Source: Ignavibacteria bacterium
GTDB lineage: Bacteria; Bacteroidota; Ignavibacteria; Tepidaquicellales; Tepidaquicellaceae
Assembly (NCBI GenBank): GCA_019694675.1
Contig: JAIBBK010000041.1
Location: 1-64,000, forward strand
Length of the DNA stretch: 64,000 nucleotides
Reading direction: 5' to 3'
Below are positions 9,082 through 16,929 of this stretch, piece by piece (within the stretch, counting starts at the first letter, position 1; each line of letters begins with the position of its first letter). The notes below the pieces were generated by a model that worked only from the letters and a program-made list of their open reading frames with translations, did not search any database and was not told the origin of the DNA. The translations under genes and the position numbers were made by a program.

Positions 9082-10485
9082 TCAATCTGAGGAAGAGCCA
9101 AATGAGATCCTGACATCCTCCACATTCCATCCGCTCTTGATATTCAGAGCTCTTCCGTAGACAACGATCTTCTCGGAAAAGGTGAACGGATCAGGACTTC
9201 CCGGATCAGGTCTGCCGTTGCCGTTTGAGTCAATGAATGCGGTAAGCCGGTATTCGCCTTCAGGCACACCGGAGAAACTGAACCGGCCTTCAGGATCAGC
9301 TTCATAGATGCGCGGCGGTTCGTTTGAACCTTTCCTTTTTAATATTATCATCACATTGTCGATTTCCGAGTCTGCACCTTCAACTCTTCCGGAGATCACC
9401 GACGTAAGTTTGCCGGATACACTGAATATCCTTTCGTACGTCAGTTTGTCATCAGTGCCGGAAAGATCAATTGTAAGTTTAACTTCAGAATCCGGTGTGA
9501 ACTTCTCCGCAGAAAAAATTTCGAGAAGTGAATCGCTGAGCCAGTTGAACACGGGTTTATACTGCCTTGCAGAAACAGGATCATTCAGTGAAGTGTTCAG
9601 GACAATGTCCTGCTTGCCTGCGGAAATGCCTTTGAAAAACAGATAGATCTTCGAAGACGGGCTGATAATGCTGTCGTTTGATCCCGTGCCGGAAAAGACC
9701 CTTCCGGAAGAATCACCGGCAAGGCTTTTCAGAAATTCCGGAGTGCCGGGCTCCTGAAAGATATTTTCCATGATCAGCACAGCGTTCTCACCGGAGCTTC
9801 CGTTCTTCAGGTCAATGTCTTTGTTAGCAACCGCGATCTTCTCAAAACCCTTTCCCCACAAGGAATTCCGGTCATCATCATAAACTGCAAACACTCTGTA
9901 CCTGCCGTCGGGAAGAAACGGAAAGATGAAACCTCCGGCCTGGTTAGGTTGAACTGAATAATCTGATTTGTCTTTTGAAGGATCGGGAATTCGCTGGCCG
10001 TCCGACTTATACAGAAGTATCCTTACGCGGTCAAGCTTCTCTGCAACAACTTTTCCGGAAACTGTTCCCGAGTCTATTCTGCTGCCGGTGGAGAATGCGA
10101 AAACCGCCGGTGCGGGAAGTGCATTGCCGCCGCGGAGATCCCTGAGATCGTTCCCGAGAGTTATCACATAGGTCGTATTCTTCTCAAGAGCTGCGGGAAA
10201 ACTTATGGTTGCGTCCTTGCCGTTCCAGCTTATGTCCGGTGCAACCTCAGGTTCAGGATAGATTCTGAATGCATCTGTGAAACTCCGTTTATCAACGTAC
10301 TCATTGAACTTTATCATGATCTCATTTCCCCGGAAGTTCTTTGAGCCGGGTTTGGGGAACACTTCGAGAATTTCGGGCGCAGCTGTATCATCAGGTCCTC
10401 CCGGCGGCGGAAGCTGATTCGCGCACGATGAAAGGACCGAGCAGGCGGCTATCATCAGCAGGCCATTAAGCAGATGCTTGTTCAC
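9082..10485 (-). CDS. Big_5 (Ig-like) domain lipoprotein
   Basis: 467 residues from a GTG start. A lipoprotein signal ends in LSSC (Cys21), followed by PPPGGPDDTAAPEI, a very characteristic N-terminus of Bacteroidota Ig-like-domain lipoproteins. Residues of about 35-135 form a Big_5/SbsA-like Ig domain (FPKPGSKNF, IKFNEYVDK, TTYVITLG). Later segments look like carboxypeptidase-regulatory-like beta sandwiches, for example VPEGEYRLTAFIDSNGNGRPDPG near residues 405-430. It is probably on the periplasmic or outer face of the outer membrane; its role is unknown. The start codon directly follows the stop of the histidine-kinase gene (10486/10485), so translation is coupled. Confidence 0.82.
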   Translation of the reverse strand: MNKHLLNGLLMIAACSVLSSCANQLPPPGGPDDTAAPEILEVFPKPGSKNFRGNEIMIKFNEYVDKRSFTDAFRIYPEPEVAPDISWNGKDATISFPAALEKNTTYVITLGNDLRDLRGGNALPAPAVFAFSTGSRIDSGTVSGKVVAEKLDRVRILLYKSDGQRIPDPSKDKSDYSVQPNQAGGFIFPFLPDGRYRVFAVYDDDRNSLWGKGFEKIAVANKDIDLKNGSSGENAVLIMENIFQEPGTPEFLKSLAGDSSGRVFSGTGSNDSIISPSSKIYLFFKGISAGKQDIVLNTSLNDPVSARQYKPVFNWLSDSLLEIFSAEKFTPDSEVKLTIDLSGTDDKLTYERIFSVSGKLTSVISGRVEGADSEIDNVMIILKRKGSNEPPRIYEADPEGRFSFSGVPEGEYRLTAFIDSNGNGRPDPGSPDPFTFSEKIVVYGRALNIKSGWNVEDVRISFGSSSD

Positions 10486-13400
10486 TCAGATACCGTTTCC
10501 GTTAAGAGGAATGAATCTGATGACCGCCCTTGTTCCTTCCCCAAGCCGGCTCTCAAATGTGATCTCTGCTTTCATATCATCAAGGCTCTTCTTAGCGATC
10601 GCAAGCCCGAGCCCCATACCTGTTGACTTGGTCGAGAAATTTGGTTCGAACAGATTCTTCAGAGTCTGCGGATCGATTCCTGCACCCGTGTCGGCCACTT
10701 CCGCCATTATCCTGCCGTTACTGCTGTATGTCTTTACTTCAATCGTTCCGCGGTCTTCAATTGCCTGCATGGAATTTTTGATCAGATTCTGAAACACCCT
10801 GTTGAGTTCCTGCTTGTCTGCCCATATCATTCCTACAGCAGGGTCAAGCGATTTTACAAAGGAGATGTTCTTTGCCCGCTCATATAGAGAGACAACCTCC
10901 TCTATGATCTGATTGAGATCGGTCTCTTCGTACTTTCTTCCCGGAAGTTTTGCAAAATCCGAAAACTCCGTTGCAATCCTGTTCAGCTTATCAACTTCGT
11001 TAATAATTATGTCTTTGGTCTTTCGAAGAAGCTTTTCGAATTCCTCCCTGCTTCCCGATAAGTAGATTTCCTGAAGATGCTGTATGGAAAGTTTCATCGG
11101 AGTAAGAGGATTCTTTATCTCATGGGCCACTCTTCTTGCAATGTCTCTCCATGCGGCCTCGCGCTCAGCCCTCTTCAGCTGTTTCTTTGAATTCTCAAGC
11201 TCATGCGACATCTTGTTGAACGATTCAACAAGCTTGCCGAATTCGTCATTACTGTGGGGATCAATTTCCACATTGCTCTCGCCCTTGGCGATCTTCTCCG
11301 TTGCATTCTGCAGCATTTCTATCGGCCTGGAGATCCTTTCAGTCATGTATGTAACGAGTATCAGCAGAAGAATGATCACAATGAAGTAAGTTCCGAATAT
11401 GAATGTGAGAATTTCCGTCAGCTCTTCATTCATGAGGTTCTGCTTGTAAACCGTCTGAGAAGAGATAAGCCCGACTATATTGTTGCGTGAGTCGAAGAGC
11501 GGCCTGTATCCGACGATGAATGAATACGGGCCGAGGTCTTTGGTCTTCGAATAGAAATCCCTCTTCATCACATACACGTTGTAGAAAGCATCCGCGTCAA
11601 CACGCGTGTCGAGCAGGTCCGATTTGTACAGTTCTTCATCGGTTGTGGCCGCAAGGCGGTACTTCGAAAAGATGTTGAAGTTCTTATCTGACTGCTGTAT
11701 TGACTTTGCAAGAATGTTGCCGCCTTCCGTACCAAGGCTGTCGAATCTTCCGATCTCCGCCTGTCCGCTCTTTATGTTCTGAGATACGAGGCTTAGATCG
11801 GATATGAGCTGATCGCGGAAATTTATGTTGTACTTGTTCTCAATGAACGACCGAGTGTAAGCGGCAAGGAGAACGATCGGGATCACCGATACCAGCAGGA
11901 AAGAGGCAAAGAGTTTCTCGCGGAAATTGAACCGGAGATTTCTGAGTCTCGGGAGCATTACCAGCGCAATGACCGCCAGTGCTGTAAGGTAAACGGCAAC
12001 AGTGAAAAGGATGAACTTCAGGTAAAAGAACACTATAAGCTTCACGTCATTTCTCTTCAGGCTTATCGCAAACACCCTTTCGTCAAGCGTAAGTTCTTCC
12101 GGTGCGGCAATAATGTAAAACGTCCTGTACTTCTCGTTGTTGATCGTCTCATATCTCCATCCGGATCTTTCGGGCTTGTTCTTTATGGATTCCATGAATG
12201 CATTCAGGGAAGTTGTGTTCTCCTTTGAAATGTCCCTGTTTGTGGAGCCCGTGATCTCGCCGCCAACGTATTCCGTAATTACCGGAGTTGAGATCAGCTT
12301 GTCGAAGAGCTTGTCTCCCGAGTAGTTTCTGAAAAGCTGAGATGAGGACTGCATAAGATAGTTCTTGGAGTCATACTCCACCGCCATTACGATATATCCC
12401 AGCTTGGTTTCAAACGACGTGCTCCTCAGGCTGAGAATCTCAAGCGGCACAATTCCCGCGTAATATTTTCCAAGATCATTCTTGACCACCGTTATCTTGT
12501 CGGCTTCAATGAGATTGCCCGGTTCCTCTTCCTCAAACTCTTCTGATTCTTCATCCTCTTCTGCAAGAAGGGAATCAGACATTGCTGTTGAATCTCCTGT
12601 GATCCCGGTTATAGTTTTTGGTTTTCGGAAAACAGTCCTTTCAACAAAGGCAAGCACGGAGTCAGGCCTGATATTGGCAGGTCCGAACACGAAATCGCTC
12701 TTGCTCCTTCTGTTTGTGTCTGTTACGATCACTGCAGTATTGAAACTCTCCTCGCTGAAACTGCTTTCGCCCCATACGGAAAAGGCGAGTTCCTGCTGTT
12801 TGCTCTTTACGTTTAGGTCAGATTCGATCTTCTTGCTGTCAGCCAGTTTTGAAAGTTCCGTGATCAGCAGAAACTTGACCCTGTCGCTTTCGTCTTCTGC
12901 AAGCCTGTTTCCAATCAGCTCCACAAACCGGGTCTCCTGTGATGTAAGTTTATCAAGCAGGATCCCGGGCACAGAGATCAGGCAGAAGATAACCAGTATC
13001 GAGAGGTTCTTAAGAGAAATTGCATTATAGTCTTTTGAAAGGTAAAGCCTGTTGGAAAGATAGATTCCCATGGCACTGCTCAGAATGATGACAAGCAGTC
13101 TGTAGATCCCGTCGGGATCGGAGTCTTTGAGGATCGCCGCCAGCAGAAAGTTCATTCCGAGAATCAGAAGGAGGAGAAGCATGTAGCTGTACTTCCTGTA
13201 TCTGTAATTTGCCAGCACACTGTAGACAAGCTTCCTGTTGCAAATTATCACCAGTGAAATGAGAAACAGGAACATCGAAAACGCAATGAACAGCAGTGCC
13301 AGGTTCATTGTAAACAAGGATGGCCCGGGGATCACGCTTCCCTTGTCGAAGAACTGAAGGTTAGAGTCGTTCACAATGTTCTGAAAGATCGTTCCGAATG

Positions 13401-14622
13401 AGAACGCGGCGGCAAAATAAAGAACGAGCGCTCCTGCAACCTTGATTATTGATACCGGCTTGCTTTCCCTGGTTGTCAAGAGCGATGCATAACTTGAACC
13501 CTTCACAGTGATGAAGAATCCGTAAACAGCAACGGAGAGCAGAAAGAACGATGTGATGAACAGATCGCCGAGCGAACGTGCGATTCCGTTTCCGAAAGTG
13601 GATGCATAATCGCCCGGGCTGAATATCTCAAGCGGAATGAAGTCGGAAGGAAAGGAGAATCGTAACCAGACATACCGGATCGGGATGAGTATTGCTATGA
13701 ACAAAGCGAACCGTAAAAGCCTGCTTCTGATCCTTGATGATAAGCTGAAATAGAGGATCAGCACAAGCATCGTAATTGCAAAGACAATTCCGGAAATGAG
13801 TTTTGACTCAAGCGCCTCTATGTTCTGTACATGAACGATCTTGCTGTATTCACTCAGAAAAAGGTAAGCAATTACGCTGTTGTCCGTGCCCTTAAGCTCT
13901 GCTCTGATGCTTCCCGCCATGGAGAGGCTGTCATACACTATTCTCCCTGAGATCGGGTCAGCCGGTATGAGCACTGCATCTGAATGTGAATGGTTTTCTA
14001 TATTACCCATCAGGCCGGCTGTTCCGTAGAATGCCTTGCCGATCTGCTCCTTGACCTCAATCAACCTTGCGCACGCAATAACACCGGCCGGCTCATTCTT
14101 CTTTTCAGACATGACCGGCGTGTAGGAAATGAGATAAGTGAAGAAGCCAAGTTCTTTTATCACGGTAAATCTTCCTGACTTCACAGCTCTCTGCAGTGTG
14201 TAAATATCCGGATCAAGTTTGCGGCCGGAGAAAGCGAGGAGCTCCAGTTTGGAATTATAAACTTCTATCTGGTAAGAATTGTCGGCATTGGCAAGCATGA
14301 TCTCCTCGAAAAGCTTTCGAACGTCATTTCTTTCTATGCTCTTCTTTATACTTTCTCCCGATGCCAGTTCTCCCGCAAAGCTGACAAGCTCATTCTGCGT
14401 CTTTTCAAAGAGACTTATGCCGTACTCCTTGTTTGCGGCATTGGTCTCCCTGCTGATCGAGTCAAACTCCTTTATGGAGTTGTCTTTGACGTAGAGGGCC
14501 GAAAAGTGAACGGCAGCCGCCCATAAGAGGAGAACGGCAATGGATATAAGTATGACCTTGTTTGTCCTGTTTCCCTTCAGTTCGCCGGATGTATATGCAT
14601 TATTGGATTCCTGCAGAGGCAA
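10486..14622 (-). CDS. Giant NtrY-like sensor histidine kinase (1378 aa)
   Basis: TTG start. Visible order: membrane helix (about 22-45), extracytoplasmic sensor domain (about 45-270), a run of about eight membrane helices (about 270-570), a second extracytoplasmic region (about 570-870), two more helices, a Cache-like sensor region, a helix leading into HAMP (ERISRPIEMLQNATEKIAKGE), HisKA with RRVAHEIKNPLTPMK (phosphoacceptor His1167) and HATPase_c with N-box (about 1274-1287), DTGAGI (1311-1316) and GMGLGL (from 1335). The HEIKNPLTPMK form is that of NtrY-type kinases. Two or three sensor modules and a polytopic core make it about twice the size of NtrY. No response regulator is adjacent. 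It is coupled to the downstream Ig-like lipoprotein. Confidence 0.88.
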   Translation of the reverse strand: MPLQESNNAYTSGELKGNRTNKVILISIAVLLLWAAAVHFSALYVKDNSIKEFDSISRETNAANKEYGISLFEKTQNELVSFAGELASGESIKKSIERNDVRKLFEEIMLANADNSYQIEVYNSKLELLAFSGRKLDPDIYTLQRAVKSGRFTVIKELGFFTYLISYTPVMSEKKNEPAGVIACARLIEVKEQIGKAFYGTAGLMGNIENHSHSDAVLIPADPISGRIVYDSLSMAGSIRAELKGTDNSVIAYLFLSEYSKIVHVQNIEALESKLISGIVFAITMLVLILYFSLSSRIRSRLLRFALFIAILIPIRYVWLRFSFPSDFIPLEIFSPGDYASTFGNGIARSLGDLFITSFFLLSVAVYGFFITVKGSSYASLLTTRESKPVSIIKVAGALVLYFAAAFSFGTIFQNIVNDSNLQFFDKGSVIPGPSLFTMNLALLFIAFSMFLFLISLVIICNRKLVYSVLANYRYRKYSYMLLLLLILGMNFLLAAILKDSDPDGIYRLLVIILSSAMGIYLSNRLYLSKDYNAISLKNLSILVIFCLISVPGILLDKLTSQETRFVELIGNRLAEDESDRVKFLLITELSKLADSKKIESDLNVKSKQQELAFSVWGESSFSEESFNTAVIVTDTNRRSKSDFVFGPANIRPDSVLAFVERTVFRKPKTITGITGDSTAMSDSLLAEEDEESEEFEEEEPGNLIEADKITVVKNDLGKYYAGIVPLEILSLRSTSFETKLGYIVMAVEYDSKNYLMQSSSQLFRNYSGDKLFDKLISTPVITEYVGGEITGSTNRDISKENTTSLNAFMESIKNKPERSGWRYETINNEKYRTFYIIAAPEELTLDERVFAISLKRNDVKLIVFFYLKFILFTVAVYLTALAVIALVMLPRLRNLRFNFREKLFASFLLVSVIPIVLLAAYTRSFIENKYNINFRDQLISDLSLVSQNIKSGQAEIGRFDSLGTEGGNILAKSIQQSDKNFNIFSKYRLAATTDEELYKSDLLDTRVDADAFYNVYVMKRDFYSKTKDLGPYSFIVGYRPLFDSRNNIVGLISSQTVYKQNLMNEELTEILTFIFGTYFIVIILLLILVTYMTERISRPIEMLQNATEKIAKGESNVEIDPHSNDEFGKLVESFNKMSHELENSKKQLKRAEREAAWRDIARRVAHEIKNPLTPMKLSIQHLQEIYLSGSREEFEKLLRKTKDIIINEVDKLNRIATEFSDFAKLPGRKYEETDLNQIIEEVVSLYERAKNISFVKSLDPAVGMIWADKQELNRVFQNLIKNSMQAIEDRGTIEVKTYSSNGRIMAEVADTGAGIDPQTLKNLFEPNFSTKSTGMGLGLAIAKKSLDDMKAEITFESRLGEGTRAVIRFIPLNGNGI

Positions 14623-14667
14623 TTCGAGAAGTTTGAAATTGCAGATTCAAAGTAAGAATGAGATGAC

Positions 14668-15135
14668 TCAGTTTATTACAATCTGGTCAACGTACCATTC
14701 CCTGTCTTTGTACTTAAGGCTTACTGTGGCAGAGAAAGAGCTCTTTATGCTTCCTTTCCTGTATTCATAGACGCCGATTGCGGAGGCGTAATTATTGTAT
14801 CGGGTCGAGCTCCTGTATTCAAACCTTTCAATAGGGAAATTGTCCATGAATGCCGTCAGTATTGCTTCAGCCTGAGAAATATTATAGAATCCCATCTCAT
14901 TTCCGAAGATGTTAAGATATATGAGCGAGGACACATGCTGACTGATGCTTCCTTCATTTCCGTAGTTGAAACCGTTTGACACATCTATGAACGTTTTCTT
15001 GCAGAGTTCATACTTGGCTCTCTGACCTTCATTCTTGAATTTCTTATCTTTCCACCACTTGTCCTGAGAGACTGCATTTCCCGCAAAAAGCAGTATTGCA
15101 AGCGGAACGAGGGCTGTGATTAAGGACAATCTCAC
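14668..15135 (-). CDS. DUF4783 domain secreted protein
   Basis: 155 residues from a GTG start, with a clean signal peptide ending AVSQ (about residue 24). The remainder fits the DUF4783 layout, an NTF2-like fold of roughly 110 residues: FNYGNEGSISQHV, YNISQAEAILTAF and the terminal REWYVDQIVIN. The family is exported in Bacteroidota and has no established function. It lies 45 bases upstream of the histidine-kinase gene on the same strand and may be the first gene of that unit. Confidence 0.78.
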   Translation of the reverse strand: MRLSLITALVPLAILLFAGNAVSQDKWWKDKKFKNEGQRAKYELCKKTFIDVSNGFNYGNEGSISQHVSSLIYLNIFGNEMGFYNISQAEAILTAFMDNFPIERFEYRSSTRYNNYASAIGVYEYRKGSIKSSFSATVSLKYKDREWYVDQIVIN

Positions 15136-15401
15136 TCTAAGAAGGCGAATAAATTTGGGTCAAGTTATCAAAATTAGCAGGTTTATTCAATTGATTAGAT
15201 TTGAAGCATGTACTTGAGTGAGAATCATGATCTGATTGAGGCGGAGTACCGTCGAATTAAGCAAGGAGCAACATCACACAGAGCATTCATAATAATGTGA
15301 TAATTGATCATCACGCAACGAACTGCCGGTGTTGCTCAAAATCCACCTCTTATATCATTGAATAAGACATTCCATAATCTTAATTTGCCTGATTGTTAAG
15401 A
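15136..15401. other. Structured non-coding gap between divergent units
   Basis: No gene is seen. It should hold the promoters of the minus-strand DUF4783/kinase unit and of the tRNA unit. It contains an 8-bp inverted repeat, gagcaaca (15266-15273) with tgttgctc (15330-15337), enclosing a smaller gtgat/atcac pair, so a stable folded region is possible. No known RNA family is recognised. Confidence 0.4.
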
Positions 15402-15475
15402 GCCGGGATAGCTCAGCTGGTTAGAGCGTCGGAATCATAATCCGTAGGTCGGGGGTTCAAGTCCCTCTCCCGGTA
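15402..15475 (+). tRNA. tRNA with CAT anticodon, probably elongator tRNA-Met
   Basis: The cloverleaf can be drawn by eye: acceptor GCCGGGA/TCCCGGT, D arm GCTC/GAGC, anticodon arm with loop ATCATAA (anticodon CAT at 15436-15438), and T arm GGGGG-TTCAAGT-CCCTC. A U-U pair caps the anticodon stem, the acceptor ends in a G-U pair, the discriminator is A and CCA is not encoded. The G-U rather than mismatched 1-72 pair argues against initiator tRNA. A CAT anticodon could also be tRNA-Ile2 (lysidine-modified), which cannot be excluded without a covariance model. A T-tailed hairpin follows at 15534. Confidence 0.93.
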
Positions 15476-15533
15476 CATAATTTCCTCATAAGACTGCAAG
15501 TCTTCCTGTCACCAAAAAATCGATTGATAATTT

Positions 15534-15553
15534 TAGCCCATTGGGCTATTTTT
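15534..15553 (+). terminator. Terminator between the tRNA and the L25 gene
   Basis: tagccc (15534-15539) pairs with gggcta (15543-15548) around att, followed by a run of T to 15553. A second small hairpin (aagact/agtctt, 15490-15504) sits just after the tRNA. Together they probably end the tRNA transcript; L25 then starts 27 bases downstream. Confidence 0.65.
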
Positions 15554-15580
15554 GTAGTTCATTTTTAAATTTTTCGCATC

Positions 15581-16210
15581 ATGTCAGAAATTACCCTAAT
15601 TGCCCGCAAACGAGAAGAATTCAAGGATCGCACTTTGAACCAATTGAGAAGAGAGGGCATGATCCCGGGAATCTATTACGGCCACGGAGTGGATGGATTG
15701 AGCATCGCGGCCAGTCTGAACGACCTCAGGCCCGTCATTTATACTACGGAATCCAACATTGTAAATCTTAAGGTTCAGGATGATGTGTATCCGTGCATCC
15801 TGAAGGATGTGCAGTTTCATCCCCTTACCGAAAGGCCTCTTCATTTTGACCTTATAGCTCTCAGGGAAGGCGAGGAGATCACAATAGAAGTAAGCGTCCA
15901 CCTTGCCGGAAACGCCGCAGGCGTGAAGGAAGGCGGAATTCTTCAGCATGTATTGCATAAGCTTGAAGTTCAGTGTCTCCCGAAGTTCATTCCATCCCAC
16001 ATTGATGTGGAAGTGTCAGGGCTGGGAATCAATGATTCCATCAAGGTCTCCGATATCAAGATTGACAATGTGAAGATCCTGAATGATGAGAACGCCGTTG
16101 TAGCGGCTGTGGTACCGCCGACCGTTGTGAAGGAGACAACCGAAACTGCCGAGGCAGGACCGGCCGAACCTGAAGTGCTATCAAAGGGCAAGAAGGAAGA
16201 GGAAGAGTAA
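15581..16210 (+). CDS. rplY: 50S ribosomal protein L25 (general stress protein Ctc form)
   Basis: 209 residues, the two-domain TL5/CTC version. The N-terminal 5S-rRNA-binding beta-barrel (about 1-95) has RREGMIPGIYYGHG; the C-terminal TL5 domain (about 96-185) has IEVSVHLAGNAAGVKEGGI and LEVQCLPKFIPSHIDVEVSGL. A low-complexity acidic tail (AEAGPAEPE, EEEE) ends the protein, as is common in Bacteroidota. Only 27 bases separate it from pth, the classic rplY-pth pair, so both are likely co-transcribed. Confidence 0.95.
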   Translation: MSEITLIARKREEFKDRTLNQLRREGMIPGIYYGHGVDGLSIAASLNDLRPVIYTTESNIVNLKVQDDVYPCILKDVQFHPLTERPLHFDLIALREGEEITIEVSVHLAGNAAGVKEGGILQHVLHKLEVQCLPKFIPSHIDVEVSGLGINDSIKVSDIKIDNVKILNDENAVVAAVVPPTVVKETTETAEAGPAEPEVLSKGKKEEEE

Positions 16211-16237
16211 TCCGATTCCGCATTCCGGGGCCGATTC

Positions 16238-16849
16238 ATGAAACTCATTGCAGGGCTTGGAAATCCCGGAACAAGATACAGCAGAACAAGGCACAACATA
16301 GGGTTCTTTGTCATTGACGCCCTTTGCGCAAGGCACGGGCTGAAGCTTAAGCCCGGCAAGGGAGACTGGTACGAAGCTGAATACGAGCTTGGCGGCGAAA
16401 AGATAGTTCTGATAAAGCCTGTGACCTACATGAACAACAGTGGTATTGCCGTAAAGGAGTGCATGGAAAGATACGAAGTGCCAAAGGAAGATGTCCTGGC
16501 GATTGTAGATGATTTTCAGATTCCGCTCGGGACCATCAGGATCAGGGGAAGAGGAAGTGACGGCGGACATAACGGACTGGCAAGTATCGCCTATGAACTT
16601 GAAACAGATGAATACGCAAGACTCAGACTTGGAATAGGAAGGGAGGGCGTGATCAGGAAGGATGAATATGTGGACTATGTGCTTGGTGAGTTTACCGAAG
16701 ACGAGTTTGGACTGATCGGAAAGATGATGGAAACATACGCCGACTGCGCCGAGAGTTTTGCAGTCAACGGACTTACAAGCACAATGAATTCTTTCAACAA
16801 GTCACATCTTGATGAAGACAAAGACAGGCGCGACACCAAAGAATTGTAG
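16238..16849 (+). CDS. pth: Peptidyl-tRNA hydrolase
   Basis: 203 residues, close to the usual 190 or so. The N-terminal GLGNPGTRYSRTRHNIG contains catalytic His19 and substrate-contacting Asn9. The conserved VTYMNNSG and DDFQIPLGTIRIR segments (active-site Asp) and GSDGGHNGL follow. The enzyme releases tRNA from peptidyl-tRNA that drops off ribosomes. A short charged C-terminal extension (DEDKDRRDTKEL) is not part of the core fold. It is the second gene of the L25-pth unit and is followed by a strong terminator. Confidence 0.96.
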   Translation: MKLIAGLGNPGTRYSRTRHNIGFFVIDALCARHGLKLKPGKGDWYEAEYELGGEKIVLIKPVTYMNNSGIAVKECMERYEVPKEDVLAIVDDFQIPLGTIRIRGRGSDGGHNGLASIAYELETDEYARLRLGIGREGVIRKDEYVDYVLGEFTEDEFGLIGKMMETYADCAESFAVNGLTSTMNSFNKSHLDEDKDRRDTKEL

Positions 16850-16871
16850 AGTAAAGGAACACTTATATGCT

Positions 16872-16904
16872 TCCCAATAATCAGAAGTTATTGGGATTTT
16901 TTTT
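16872..16904 (+). terminator. Rho-independent terminator after pth
   Basis: A perfect 9-bp stem (tcccaataa at 16872-16880 with ttattggga at 16888-16896), a 7-base loop and a run of eight T. The stem core is the same CCCAATAA/TTATTGGG used by the terminator at 5885. It ends 25 bases before the ATG of the pyrophosphatase gene. Confidence 0.9.
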
Positions 16905-16929
16905 GCAACAAGAAATCAAAAAAAACATA

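Noticed and set aside
15402-15475. Initiator tRNA-fMet
   Set aside because: The 1-72 pair is G-U rather than unpaired, and the three consecutive G-C pairs of the initiator anticodon stem are missing; elongator Met or Ile2 is more likely.
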